NCBI RefSeq assembly: GCF_000294655.1
Contig: NZ_CAHP01000047.1
Coordinates: forward strand, 2,302 to 66,301
Direction: 5' to 3'
Length of the DNA: 64,000 bases
Origin: Magnetospirillum molischianum DSM 120
GTDB lineage: Bacteria; Pseudomonadota; Alphaproteobacteria; Rhodospirillales; Magnetospirillaceae
In this document: one piece after another, positions 37,705 through 46,723 of the stretch
Numbering within the stretch: position 1 is the stretch's first letter
Layout of the letters: each line of letters starts with the position of its first letter
Notes under the pieces: model-generated
Seen by the model: only the letters and a program-made list of their open reading frames with translations
Databases searched by the model: none
Told to the model about the DNA's origin: nothing
Translations under genes and position numbers: made by a program

Positions 37705-38777
37705 AACGGTCTGCTTTCGCGTAGATCGGCCCCGACCGCTTCGGTGATCGAGGAAAAGCCGTCGCGGAGCAACAGGTCGTGCATCTCGCGTTTGATGCGG
37801 GTGACCAGACCGGGACCGCCGTAAATCAGGGCGGAATAGAGCTGAACCAGCGACGCGCCGGCCCGGATCTTGGCATAGGCTTCCGAACCCGAGGCGATGC
37901 CGCCCACACCGATGATCGGCAGCTTGCCGTGGGTCAGTTCGTACATTCGCCGCAGCATCGCCGTCGAGGAGGCAAAGAGCGGCGCGCCGGACAGGCCCCC
38001 CGTCTCGGTCGCCTGGGGCGAGCGCAGCCAGTCCGGTCGGGCGACAGTGGTGTTCGAAACGATCAATCCGTCGAGATCGCCAGCCAGGGCAACGGCGGCG
38101 ATATCCGACAGATCTTCCCAGGCAAGGTCGGGGGCGATCTTCAACAACAGCGGCGGGGCCGCCTTGGGCATCGAACGGATCAGGGCGGCGCGGGTGCGCC
38201 GGACCAGCGATTCGAGTTGGTCTCGTCCCTGTAGCGCCCGCAAGCCGGGGGTATTGGGGGACGAGACATTGATGACCAGATAATCGGACAATGGGGCCAG
38301 CCGGGCAGCGCCTTTTTCATAATCGGCGGCGGCGTCCTCGGTGGTTTTGTTCTTGCCCAGATTGGCGCCGACAATGCCCCCTCGGCTGCGTCGCGCCGCC
38401 AGTCGGGCCGCGACCGCCTCAAGCCCCTGATTGTTGAAGCCCATTCGGTTGATGATCGCCCCATCGGCGTTCAGTCGAAACAGGCGGGGGCGCGGATTAC
38501 CGGGTTGCGGCAGTGGCGTTACCGATCCGATCTCGACAAAGCCGAAGCCCTGGGCCAGCATGGCATCTGGAACCTCGGCATTCTTGTCGAAGCCCGCCGC
38601 CAGACCCACCGGGTTCGGGAAGCTCCGCCCCCACAACCGGACCGCCAAGGCGGGCGGGTCATAGGACGGTTGAGCAGGAACAAGACCGGCCTGGAGCAGG
38701 CGCAGGGTCAGGCCATGGGCGGTTTCGGGATTGAGCAGGCGAAGCAGGGGGCCAGCCAGGCGGAAAAGATCGGGCAT
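37701..38777 (-). CDS. pyrD: Quinone-dependent dihydroorotate dehydrogenase PyrD
   Basis: The membrane-bound class 2 enzyme of pyrimidine synthesis that passes electrons to quinone. The 358-aa protein starts with the amphipathic helix MPDLFRLAGPLLRLLNPE. It has FPNPVGLAAGFDKNAE, GFVEIGSVTPLPQPGNPRPR, NRMGFNNQG, INVSSPNTPGLR (catalytic Ser) and VGGIASGSEAY. The ATG at 38777 has GAGGA upstream and matches the family start; a longer in-frame reading to 38876 does not. Confidence 0.96.
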   Translation of the reverse strand: MPDLFRLAGPLLRLLNPETAHGLTLRLLQAGLVPAQPSYDPPALAVRLWGRSFPNPVGLAAGFDKNAEVPDAMLAQGFGFVEIGSVTPLPQPGNPRPRLFRLNADGAIINRMGFNNQGLEAVAARLAARRSRGGIVGANLGKNKTTEDAAADYEKGAARLAPLSDYLVINVSSPNTPGLRALQGRDQLESLVRRTRAALIRSMPKAAPPLLLKIAPDLAWEDLSDIAAVALAGDLDGLIVSNTTVARPDWLRSPQATETGGLSGAPLFASSTAMLRRMYELTHGKLPIIGVGGIASGSEAYAKIRAGASLVQLYSALIYGGPGLVTRIKREMHDLLLRDGFSSITEAVGADLRESRPL

Positions 38778-39044
38778 TCGTGTCCTCGAACGGCGGGCGG
38801 CGCATAACGGCGGCGGACCATAGCCGATGGCGCTGCCAAAGGCCAGATGTCCCGCGCGGGGAATAAAGTTAGCCACATTGCCTCAATTACGGTGTTATGG
38901 CGAATCAAGGGGCTCAAGGTAAGCGTCTAGTGCGATTGCCCTATGTCCAAGAGCGTTTTTTGTGGCGGAGGCCACACAGGTTTGCCACCATAGTGATGGG
39001 AGGGTGGGTGTGACGACGACCGAAAGACTGACGGTGAATGTGAA

Positions 39045-39707
39045 ATGAAAATTCTTATCGCCGATGACCACGAATTATTTCGCGACGGGTTGCGGCATGT
39101 TCTTAGCCAGTTCGAAGGCCCGCCGATCGTAATCGAGGCCAGCGACTTTCCTCAGGCGATTGCCGCCGCCGAGAACGAAACCGATATCGGTATCGTTCTG
39201 CTCGACCTCGCCATGCCGGGGATGAGCTGGGGAGATGGGCTGGCTAAGTTACGCGACGTGCTGCCGTCCGATGTGCCGGTGATCGTTCTCTCTGCCTCCG
39301 ACGACCGTCGGCACGTTTTGCAAGCGGTCAATATGGGAGCGGCTGGGTTCATCCCGAAAACTTCGTCGAGCCGGGTGATGCTGTCGGCGTTGAAGCTGGT
39401 TTTGTCGGGAGGCGTCTATCTGCCGCCAGCCCTGCTTGATCAGGGGCCGTCGGGCAGCGATGCCGCCGGTCTGCCAGTTGCTGGAGAATCCGCATTGGCG
39501 GCCTTGACCCCGCGTCAGCGCGAGGTGCTGGCTCTGCTCGGCCAGGGCAAATCGAACAAGGAAATCGCTCGCGTGCTCGAACTGGCCGAAGGGACGGTCA
39601 AACTGCACGTTACTGCGATCCTGAAGGCGCTGAACGTCAACAACCGCACCCGTGCGGTGGTGGCGGCCTCGCATTTGGGTCTGAACGGTTCCGATCTCAA
39701 CACCTGA
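39045..39707 (+). CDS. LuxR/NarL-type response regulator
   Basis: A 220-aa two-domain regulator. The receiver has the acidic pocket DDHE (7-10), the phospho-acceptor Asp54 (LLDLAMPG) and Lys in GFIPKTSS. The C-terminal LuxR HTH spans about 148-210 (LTPRQREVLALLGQGKSNKEIARVL, split over about 25 residues). No histidine kinase gene is next to it. It faces away from pyrD and toward fliJ. Confidence 0.92.
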   Translation: MKILIADDHELFRDGLRHVLSQFEGPPIVIEASDFPQAIAAAENETDIGIVLLDLAMPGMSWGDGLAKLRDVLPSDVPVIVLSASDDRRHVLQAVNMGAAGFIPKTSSSRVMLSALKLVLSGGVYLPPALLDQGPSGSDAAGLPVAGESALAALTPRQREVLALLGQGKSNKEIARVLELAEGTVKLHVTAILKALNVNNRTRAVVAASHLGLNGSDLNT

Positions 39708-39717
39708 TGTCCGGTGG

Positions 39718-39739
39718 CCGATGAGGAGAAGCTCATCGG
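39718..39739. terminator. Hairpin between convergent response regulator and fliJ
   Basis: CCGATGAG and CTCATCGG form a perfect 8-bp stem with a 6-nt loop (GAGAAG). It lies between two convergent genes. No T-run follows, so termination strength is uncertain. Confidence 0.45.
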
Positions 39740-39750
39740 ACTCCGCCGCT

Positions 39751-40191
39751 TTACGTCGGAGGGTCGTCCTGATTCCGGCGACGGTGGATGTTGAGGCCGA
39801 TTTCGTCGAGAAAGGCCTGTTCCTTGCGGTCGCGCTCTTCTGTGGCGCGGCGCTTCCGCTCGCGTTCAGTGATCTCGTAGGTTTTTAGCTGGTTGAAGGC
39901 TTCGGACAATTCGTCCCCGGCTCGGACGATCTCGGCCCGGATCTGTGCCAGCATCGTATCGAGCTGGGCGCGGCGGTCGAGCCATAACCGGGCATAGGCT
40001 CCATATAGGAAGCCGACCCCGGTGGCGTCCTCGGCCGCGGTCCGCTGTTCTTCGATCAGCCGTGCCTCAGCGGCGTCGATGTCGGCTAGGATTTCGTCCT
40101 CGCGGGCCTGAAGCGCGGTGAGGGCGCGGCGTTTGTCGTCCACGGCCCATTTCGACAGCCGGATCAGGGTGGCCAATCCCTTGGTGGCCAT
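39751..40191 (-). CDS. fliJ: FliJ-like flagellar export chaperone
   Basis: A 146-aa protein predicted to be almost wholly coiled coil (charged heptad-like Ala/Leu/Glu/Arg pattern throughout), the length and character of FliJ. It directly follows fliI with a 3-nt gap. FliJ proteins are too diverged for firm motif recognition, so the name rests on position, length and coiled-coil character. Confidence 0.75.
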   Translation of the reverse strand: MATKGLATLIRLSKWAVDDKRRALTALQAREDEILADIDAAEARLIEEQRTAAEDATGVGFLYGAYARLWLDRRAQLDTMLAQIRAEIVRAGDELSEAFNQLKTYEITERERKRRATEERDRKEQAFLDEIGLNIHRRRNQDDPPT

Positions 40192-40194
40192 CGC

Positions 40195-41562
40195 CTAGCG
40201 CCGTCCCATGCCGTCGCCGGTGAACGGCATATCCAGGATTTCGGCCAACCGGGTATAGCAGTCGGGCAGGGTGGTGGCGTCGCTCTTCAATTGCGACAGG
40301 AACGAATCGAGCAACGGGTAATAGTGGATCGCCTCGTCCACCATCGGGTCGGTGCCGCGCCGATAGGCCCCCAGCCGGATCAGTTCGGCCATATCCTCAT
40401 AGGTGGCGAGCAGCGAGCGGGCGCGGCGGACCAGCGCGTTTTCCTCGTCATTATTACAGGCGGGCATCGTTCGCGACACGCTACGCAGGATATTGACGGC
40501 GGGATAGCGCCCCCGGTCGGCGATTGAGCGGTCGAGGACGATATGGCCGTCGAGAATGCCGCGTACCGCGTCGGCGATCGGCTCGTTGTGATCGTCAGCA
40601 TCGACCAGCACGGTGAACAGGCCGGTGATCGAGCCTTTGCCTGCACCGGGACCGGCCCGTTCCAGCAATCGGGGCAGTTCGGCGAACACGGTGGGGGTAT
40701 AGCCCTTCGACGCTGGAGGTTCGCCCGCCGACAGCGAAATCTCGCGCTGGGCCATCGCGAAGCGTGTGACCGAATCCATCATGCACAGCACGTCGAGCCC
40801 CTGGTCGCGGAAATGCTCGGCGACGGTCAGGGTGACATAGGCGGCCTGGCGGCGCATCAGCGGGCTTTCGTCCGAGGTCGAAACCACTACCACCGCGCGC
40901 TTCAGTCCTTCGACCCCCAGATCGTCCTCGATGAATTCGCGGGCCTCGCGGCCACGTTCGCCGATTAGCCCGATCACCGAGACATCGGCCGAGGTGTTGC
41001 GCGCCATCATCGACAGCAGCGAGGATTTGCCGACGCCCGATCCTGCGAAGATTCCCATGCGCTGGCCCCGGCAGCAGGTCAGAAAGGTATTAACCGCCCG
41101 GACCCCCAGATCGATCTTGCCCGCAACCCGCGCCCGCGAATGCGCTGGCGGCGGTGGGGTGCGGATCAGGCGAGGGGTGTCACCGCTGGGCAGCGGCCCC
41201 AATCCATCGACCGGCTCGCCGAAACCGTTGACGACTCGCCCCAGCCAGCCATTCTCGGGAAAGATCACCGGGTCGGAATCCTGGATCTCGGTGCGGCAGC
41301 CCAGGCCGATTCCTTCGATTGCCGAAAACGGCATCAACAGGGCGCGGCCCTGGCGGAAGCCGATCACTTCGCACACCACGCGCCGCCCATCGCGCGCCAC
41401 CACGGCGCAGCGGTCGCCGACCGACAGAGTGCGTTGGATTCCGCCTGCTTCCAGCAGGAGTCCCTGCACTCCCGAAACGCGGCCATAAACCTGGATCGCC
41501 GGCACCCGCTCAATATCGTTGATTAGATTTCGGACCAGGAATTTCACCGTCGCCATCCCCAT
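40195..41562 (-). CDS. fliI: Flagellum-specific ATPase FliI
   Basis: The ATPase of the flagellar type III export apparatus, about 455 aa. Walker A is GSGVGKSS (around 174-181). Walker B lies in DVLCMMDSVTRFAMAQRE, and PRLLERAGPG and GSITGLFTVLVDADDHNEP are conserved. The start is taken at the ATG at 41562; an ATG two codons later is equally possible, and neither has a clear ribosome site. It is divergent from ctrA, an arrangement common in alphaproteobacteria. Confidence 0.95.
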   Translation of the reverse strand: MGMATVKFLVRNLINDIERVPAIQVYGRVSGVQGLLLEAGGIQRTLSVGDRCAVVARDGRRVVCEVIGFRQGRALLMPFSAIEGIGLGCRTEIQDSDPVIFPENGWLGRVVNGFGEPVDGLGPLPSGDTPRLIRTPPPPAHSRARVAGKIDLGVRAVNTFLTCCRGQRMGIFAGSGVGKSSLLSMMARNTSADVSVIGLIGERGREAREFIEDDLGVEGLKRAVVVVSTSDESPLMRRQAAYVTLTVAEHFRDQGLDVLCMMDSVTRFAMAQREISLSAGEPPASKGYTPTVFAELPRLLERAGPGAGKGSITGLFTVLVDADDHNEPIADAVRGILDGHIVLDRSIADRGRYPAVNILRSVSRTMPACNNDEENALVRRARSLLATYEDMAELIRLGAYRRGTDPMVDEAIHYYPLLDSFLSQLKSDATTLPDCYTRLAEILDMPFTGDGMGRR

Positions 41563-41664
41563 ATGTGAAGCGGTGCCAAGTCGATCCGGCACGAACTGGT
41601 CAGAATAGGCCGTTCAGGTTAAAATATGGTGGAAGTCTACTCCACCAAGTTCGGGGATCGTTCC

Positions 41665-42396
41665 ATGAGAGTTCTGGTTGTCGAGGACGACCCGTTGATG
41701 TCGCGTACCATCGAATCGATGCTGCGGTCCGAAGGCATGGTCGTTGACGTCAGCTCCCTGGGTGAGGACGGGCTGGAGATCGGTAAGATCTATGAATACG
41801 ACATCATCCTGCTCGATCTGATTTTGCCCGATATGGATGGGTACGAGGTTCTGCGCCGTCTGCGCGCCTCGAAGATTGAGACTCCCGTGCTGATTCTGTC
41901 GGGGATGACCGATCCCGATAAGAAAATTAAAGGATTAGGCTCGGGGGCCGACGATTACCTGACCAAGCCGTTCGATCGCGGCGAACTGGTCGCCCGTATT
42001 CAGGCCATCGTCCGCCGCTCCAACGGCCATTCTCAATCGGTGATCGTCACGGGGCGGCTGTCGGTTAATCTTGACGCCCGTACCGTCGCGGTCGGCGGCG
42101 AGCCGCTGCACCTGACCGCCAAGGAATATGGCATCTTGGAACTGCTGTCCCTGCGCAAGGGGCAGACCCTGACCAAGGAGCAGTTCCTCAACCATCTTTA
42201 CGGCGGCATCGATGAGCCGGAACTCAAGATCATCGATGTCTTTATCTGCAAGCTGCGCAAGAAGCTTGCCGTCGCCACCGGCGGCGGTTCGTGCATCGAA
42301 ACAGTGTGGGGGCGTGGCTATGTCCTGCGCGATCCCGACGCTCCTCGGATTGAGATCGATATGCCGCGCCGGGGTCGTGCGTCGCACCATCCGTGA
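41665..42396 (+). CDS. ctrA: CtrA cell-cycle/motility response regulator
   Basis: An OmpR-type response regulator, 243 aa. The receiver begins [20 protein letters not shown], with phospho-acceptor Asp51 ([15 protein letters not shown]) and KPFDRGEL. The winged helix includes [19 protein letters not shown] and FICKLRKKL, all typical CtrA stretches. It controls flagellar and cell-cycle genes in alphaproteobacteria. In Rhodospirillales it mostly governs motility and is non-essential (family knowledge). The ATG at 41665 has GGGGA upstream; the in-frame ATG at 41626 would add 13 atypical residues. Nearby fliI/fliJ, a PAS-EAL protein and the distant DivL-like gene fit one regulatory theme. Confidence 0.96.
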   Translation: MRVLVVEDDPLMSRTIESMLRSEGMVVDVSSLGEDGLEIGKIYEYDIILLDLILPDMDGYEVLRRLRASKIETPVLILSGMTDPDKKIKGLGSGADDYLTKPFDRGELVARIQAIVRRSNGHSQSVIVTGRLSVNLDARTVAVGGEPLHLTAKEYGILELLSLRKGQTLTKEQFLNHLYGGIDEPELKIIDVFICKLRKKLAVATGGGSCIETVWGRGYVLRDPDAPRIEIDMPRRGRASHHP

Positions 42397-42430
42397 GATC
42401 TTTCGCACTCAGATCCTCGGAAATGAGAGC

Positions 42431-42468
42431 AAAAGAAAGCCACCTTCTCCCTCTGGGGAGACGGTGGC
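42431..42468 (-). terminator. Rho-independent terminator of the MarR-type gene
   Basis: Read on the minus strand, GCCACC and GGTGGC with inner CTCCC/GGGAG pairs form a long stem, followed by TTTCTTTT. It lies just downstream of the MarR gene stop. On the plus strand it may also stop ctrA transcripts, but no T-run follows there. Confidence 0.75.
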
Positions 42469-42501
42469 GCATGGAGCCGGACGAGAAGAAGGGGCGGGAG
42501 C

Positions 42502-43014
42502 TTACAGAGAGCGAACGCGGCCATACTGGACGAAATCGGTCCAGGTGCGTTCTAGCCGTTGTAAGGTGTTCAGGGTCGACTCAAGCTGTTCCTTCGCCTG
42601 CGAATCGGAACCGAGCGCGGTGGCCAGCCCGTCCTGAAGCGTGCGGATCGCGGTGCACAAATCCAGCCCCTTGTCCGTCAGGCGCAGGCGGACCGAACGA
42701 CGGTCGTGGGGCGAGCGTTCCTGAGTCAGGTAGCCGGTTTCAGTAAGGGCCTTGATGTTATAAGAGACGTTCGACCCATGGTAGTATCCGCGATCCTTTA
42801 AATCGCGAATTACGACCTCATTGTCGCCGATGTTGCAGAGTAGGAGAGCTTGAACGGCGTTGATATCCTCAATGCCAAGGCGGCGCATCTCGGTACGCAG
42901 CACATCGAGGAAGTGCCGGTGAAGCCGTTCGATTAAGCGGATGGTGTCGAGATATGTCTGATTCACGGCGGGGACTATAAGGGGTTCCGCCAAAGCCGAC
43001 AATAGTCGATTCAT
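42502..43014 (-). CDS. MarR-family transcriptional regulator
   Basis: A 170-aa winged-helix protein. The central part (INAVQALLLCNIGDNEVVIRDLKDRGYYHGSN, split over about 32 residues) is the HTH, and LTETGYLTQERSPHDRRSVRLRLTDKGLDL is the wing with the DxRxxxLxLTxKG-type signature. The start at 43014 gives a normal MarR length; the 5' extension to 43302 is atypical. It lies between ctrA and the EAL gene, opposite to both. The ligand and targets are unknown. Confidence 0.88.
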   Translation of the reverse strand: MNRLLSALAEPLIVPAVNQTYLDTIRLIERLHRHFLDVLRTEMRRLGIEDINAVQALLLCNIGDNEVVIRDLKDRGYYHGSNVSYNIKALTETGYLTQERSPHDRRSVRLRLTDKGLDLCTAIRTLQDGLATALGSDSQAKEQLESTLNTLQRLERTWTDFVQYGRVRSL

Positions 43015-43113
43015 AATTGCCGGCCAGGGACGCGCACCGACGCGATAGCGTCTCGTGACAGGGTGCGTAATCCGGGATAGGGTTACCGGCTTTTGGAGTT
43101 TGGGAAGCAGGAG

Positions 43114-44817
43114 ATGCTGGCAAACCGGGAAGACCTTGGCCGCACCAGCGATGTCTATGTGGCGTTTGCTTTTGCCGCCGCCGACGTTCTGGTCGAGATC
43201 GATGCCCAGGGAGAGACCGTTTTTGCGGTTGGTGCGGCGATGGCCTTGTTCGGGCGTAGCGCACGCGGGCTGGTCGGTCAGCCGTTCCGCCGGATCGTTC
43301 ACCCTTCGGACTTGAAAATTCTGGACCGCGCCCTGGACCAGATGGGGCAGGGGGAACGGGTGCGCAACGCGCTGGTGCGGGTACTTCGCCCCGACGGCAA
43401 GGCGGTCGAGTTAACTCTGTCCGGCTATCGAAGCCCTTGCGATCCCGGTCACATCTTGCTGGCGCTGGGCCATCCCGGCGGTTTGCCAGCGGCGGCGAAC
43501 CGGGTGGTGGGAACTCAACTGCTCGATAAAGACAGCTTCCAGGCGATGGCGGCTCAGTTGATCGAGGCCGCCGGTCCCGACGAGCCTTATCAGTTGTCCC
43601 TGGTCGAATTGCCCGATCTGCCCGCGCTTCATGCCGAGGAAGGCGGAGGGGGGTTATCCGCCGCGTTTGCCGCCGAGTTGGGGCACCGGCTGAAAACGCT
43701 GTCGGTTGGGGGCGATGCCGTCGGTCAGATCGACAATACCCGGTTCGGGGTGTTGCATGACGCTTCGGTCTCGGCCGACGCTATCAGCGATTCGATCTCG
43801 CAGGCGGCACAATCCGCACTTCCCGACGCCCCGCCGATTTCGGCACGGGTCGCCACCTTGGTGCTTGATGTCGCCGACATTCCGCCGGAAGAGGCGGCGC
43901 GCGCGCTGACCTACACTTTGAACCGCTTTGCGCGTGAGGCCCAGAATGGCGGCGATCTCGCCGCCATGATGAAAGACATCCAGCCCCGTCTGTCCGAGAC
44001 GGTGCGGCAGATGAACGATGTCCGCCAGACCGTCGAGAGCGGCAATTTCGATCTGGTGTTCCAGCCGATTGTCGATATGTGGACCAATATCGTCCATCAT
44101 TTCGAGTGTCTGGTCCGCTTCAAGGGCAACGATACTCTGTCTCCCTATGAAACGGTTACCTTCGCCGAGGATGTCGGCATGGTCGGGATGCTCGACATCG
44201 CGCTGCTTGAACGCGCGATCGAGGTGATGCGTTCGCCTGTCGCCAATACCGAGTCGCTGCGATTCGCGGTCAATCTGTCGGGGCGGTCGCTGTCGGACCC
44301 GGCGGTGGTGCGACGGTTGCGCGAAATCCTGGTGACCACCGGCGATTTGCGTCGGCGGTTGATGTTCGAGATGACCGAATCCGCTGATATCCTCGATCTC
44401 AAAGCGGTCAATGACGTGATCCAGGGCATTCGCCAATTGGGGCACGAGGTCAGCATCGACGATTTCGGCGCGGGCAATGCCGCATTCCACTATTTACGGG
44501 CGTTGAAGGTCGATAACGTCAAGATCGATGGCAGCTACATCAAGGACGCGATGCGTAGCAACGAGGACGTTTCGTTCATCAAGGCGATTGTCCAGCTCTG
44601 TAGCGATCTTGGTGTCACCACGACCGCGGAATATGTCGAGGATCAGGAAACCGCGAACCTGCTGCGCCTGCTGAAGGTGCGGTTCGGTCAGGGGTGGTAT
44701 TTTGGCAAGCCCCAGCGTCCAGTTGGCGACGACATCCGCACCGCCTGGAAAACGCCAGTGCTGGAATGGCGCAAAGGGCTATTGTATTTCAAAAGCGGAG
44801 CGGGTGTCCCGTCATGA
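43114..44817 (+). CDS. PAS / degenerate GGDEF / EAL cyclic-di-GMP phosphodiesterase
   Basis: A 567-aa soluble protein: an N-terminal PAS-like domain (about 12-120), a central segment (about 135-275) that aligns in length with a GGDEF domain but lacks the motif, and a C-terminal EAL domain (about 305-545). The EAL motif reads ECL (331-333). The catalytic and metal residues are otherwise in place: Asn387 (NLSG), Glu419 (FEMTES), Asp449-Asp450 (DDFGAG), Lys470 (VKIDG), Glu506 (AEYVED) and Gln526 (GQGWYFGKP). It is therefore likely an active phosphodiesterase. It overlaps ubiA by 4 nt. The ATG at 43114 is directly preceded by GGGAAGCAGGAG. Confidence 0.9.
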   Translation: MLANREDLGRTSDVYVAFAFAAADVLVEIDAQGETVFAVGAAMALFGRSARGLVGQPFRRIVHPSDLKILDRALDQMGQGERVRNALVRVLRPDGKAVELTLSGYRSPCDPGHILLALGHPGGLPAAANRVVGTQLLDKDSFQAMAAQLIEAAGPDEPYQLSLVELPDLPALHAEEGGGGLSAAFAAELGHRLKTLSVGGDAVGQIDNTRFGVLHDASVSADAISDSISQAAQSALPDAPPISARVATLVLDVADIPPEEAARALTYTLNRFAREAQNGGDLAAMMKDIQPRLSETVRQMNDVRQTVESGNFDLVFQPIVDMWTNIVHHFECLVRFKGNDTLSPYETVTFAEDVGMVGMLDIALLERAIEVMRSPVANTESLRFAVNLSGRSLSDPAVVRRLREILVTTGDLRRRLMFEMTESADILDLKAVNDVIQGIRQLGHEVSIDDFGAGNAAFHYLRALKVDNVKIDGSYIKDAMRSNEDVSFIKAIVQLCSDLGVTTTAEYVEDQETANLLRLLKVRFGQGWYFGKPQRPVGDDIRTAWKTPVLEWRKGLLYFKSGAGVPS

Positions 44818-45728
44818 TCTCTCCCCAAATTCTGCACGGTGACATTCCGGCCGATACTTGGTTCGACCGCTGGTTGCCCGCTTCGTGGCGGCCTTATTCC
44901 CGTTTGATGCGGCTTGATCGTCCGATCGGTACATGGTTGCTGCTGTTTCCCTGCTGGTGGAGCGCGGCCATGGCCGCCGAAGGCTGGCCCGACCTCTGGC
45001 TGTTCGCCTTGTTCGCGATCGGTGCGGTTGTGATGCGGGGGGCGGGGTGTACCGTCAACGATTGGGCCGACCGCGATTTCGACGGCAAGGTCGCCCGTAC
45101 CGCCGCCCGGCCGATTCCGTCCGGGGCGGTCAGCCCGCGTCAGGCGCTGATCTTTCTGGTGGCGCAGCTTCTGGTCGGGCTGTTGGTGCTGCTCCAACTG
45201 AATTGGTTCGCGATCGGGGTCGGGGCCGCGTCGCTGCTGCTGGTGTTCCCCTATCCATTCATGAAGAGAATTACGTACTGGCCGCAGGCGTGGTTGGGCT
45301 TGACCTTCAATTGGGGTGCGCTGGTCGGCTGGGCGGCGGTGCGGAACGACCTCGCCCTGGCTCCGGTCCTGCTTTATATCGCCGGTGTGTTCTGGACCTT
45401 GGGCTACGACACCATCTACGCCCACCAGGATAAAGAGGACGATATCCTGGTCGGGGTCAAATCGACGGCCCTGGCGCTGGGTGAAAACACCGTCGCCGCG
45501 TTGTGGGGATTTTACGGATTGGCGTTGATGCTGATCGCCGCCGCTGGGTGGGCCGCCGGCTTGTCCTGGCCGTTCTGGCCGCTGCTTGCCGTCGCCGCCG
45601 GTCATCTGGTGTGGCAGGCGTTGCGGGTCGATATCAACGATTCATCCGACTGCCTGTCCAAATTCAAATCGAACCGCCATTTTGGCTGGTTGCTGCTGTT
45701 GGCAATCGTCGTCGGGCGTCTGTGGTAA
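44814..45728 (+). CDS. ubiA: 4-hydroxybenzoate polyprenyltransferase UbiA
   Basis: A membrane prenyltransferase of ubiquinone synthesis, 304 aa. MRLDRPIGTWLLLFPCWW begins the family core, the first Asp-rich motif is CTVNDWADRDFDGKVART and the second lies in YDTIYAHQDKEDDILVGVKST. The start is the ATG at 44814, coupled to the EAL gene. With the MenA-like gene at 23085 the organism can probably make both ubiquinone and a naphthoquinone. Confidence 0.95.
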   Translation: MISPQILHGDIPADTWFDRWLPASWRPYSRLMRLDRPIGTWLLLFPCWWSAAMAAEGWPDLWLFALFAIGAVVMRGAGCTVNDWADRDFDGKVARTAARPIPSGAVSPRQALIFLVAQLLVGLLVLLQLNWFAIGVGAASLLLVFPYPFMKRITYWPQAWLGLTFNWGALVGWAAVRNDLALAPVLLYIAGVFWTLGYDTIYAHQDKEDDILVGVKSTALALGENTVAALWGFYGLALMLIAAAGWAAGLSWPFWPLLAVAAGHLVWQALRVDINDSSDCLSKFKSNRHFGWLLLLAIVVGRLW

Positions 45729-45920
45729 CCGGTATCGATCGGTAAAACCAATTTGGTGGATTACAGGGCGCTGTTCAGGGGAGCGGTTGGGTTTGTTTTC
45801 GGACCCGCCGCTTGAGATGTCGGCTCTACGTTCTTTCCCTGATATCGTCACGATAGGCGCACGCCCTGCGACATGCGATACTGCCGAGATAAGGCAGGCT
45901 TCAATAATAAGGATAAATCC

Positions 45921-45962
45921 ATGCATGCTATCCCCGACGTCTGGCGGAACAACGGCGCGTGA
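45921..45962 (+). CDS. Possible 13-codon leader peptide
   Basis: ATG at 45921 follows AAGGA at an ideal 7-nt spacing and opens a short frame reading MHAIPDVWRNNGA. Its TGA overlaps the GTG start of the next gene (GTGA). It could be a translational coupler or an attenuator leader, or chance. A small hairpin (CTGCC/GGCAG) lies about 20 nt upstream. Confidence 0.35.
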   Translation: MHAIPDVWRNNGA

Positions 45963-46618
45963 CGGTCGCGCCTCCCGCCGATCCCGCAGCGTTCATCCGC
46001 GCTCACACTCTTCCGGCCAGTCCGCCCGCCTGTCCTGAAATCCGCCTGTGGAGCGCGACTGAAATCACCCCAATTTGGGAGGCAACCGAGGCATGGCTGG
46101 AGGCCAATGGCGTTCCTCCGCCGTATTGGGCGTTTTGCTGGGCCGGCGGACAGGCGCTGACCCGCTGGGTTCTGGACAATCCCGCCGAGGTGGCCGGGCT
46201 GCGGGTGCTGGACTTCGCCGCCGGATCGGGGGCGACAGCGATTGCCGCCGCGATGTCTGGCGCGGCGCGAGTCGAAGCCGCCGAGATCGACCCGATCGCC
46301 TGTGCCGCCATCGCGTTGAATGCCGAGTTGAACGGTGTTCAAGTCGAACTGGTCGAAGGTGATTTGGTTGGGGCGGCGTGTCGCTGGGATCTGGTTGTCG
46401 CCGGTGATGTCTGTTACGAAGCCCCGATGACGGCGCACATCTTGCCATGGTTGAAAAATCTTGCCGCCAGTGGCGCCAAGGTTATTCTGGCCGATCCCGG
46501 CCGCGCCTATCTTCCGCGCATCGGGCTGCGTCGGTTGGCCGATTACAGCGTGGTTACCAGCCTGGAACTGGAAGACCGCAATCTGCGCGAGGTATCCATC
46601 TATACTCTGGCCGGATAG
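45959..46618 (+). CDS. METTL20-like (ETF-beta lysine) class I methyltransferase
   Basis: A 219-aa SAM-dependent methyltransferase. The SAM motif is VLDFAAGSGATAIAAA, the acidic strand-2 end is AAEIDPIACAAIALNAELNGV, and the post-motif VAGDVCYEAPM replaces the usual DxxY-type site. The upstream PPYWAFCWAGGQALTRWVLD segment is typical of the family that includes human METTL20 (ETFBKMT) and its Agrobacterium homologue, which methylates electron-transfer flavoprotein beta. It is more distantly related to PrmA. Only a GTG at 45959 starts the frame, and it overlaps the small leader frame. Confidence 0.75.
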   Translation: MTVAPPADPAAFIRAHTLPASPPACPEIRLWSATEITPIWEATEAWLEANGVPPPYWAFCWAGGQALTRWVLDNPAEVAGLRVLDFAAGSGATAIAAAMSGAARVEAAEIDPIACAAIALNAELNGVQVELVEGDLVGAACRWDLVVAGDVCYEAPMTAHILPWLKNLAASGAKVILADPGRAYLPRIGLRRLADYSVVTSLELEDRNLREVSIYTLAG

Positions 46619-46723
46619 CCCCCGTGCGCCCTTCTCCGCCGCTGTCTTTTCCGCTATTCTCCCCGGCGATCATGGACGAATGGGTCGTCCATCGGGGCAA
46701 CATTTGGTTTCGGGGGATACGAG

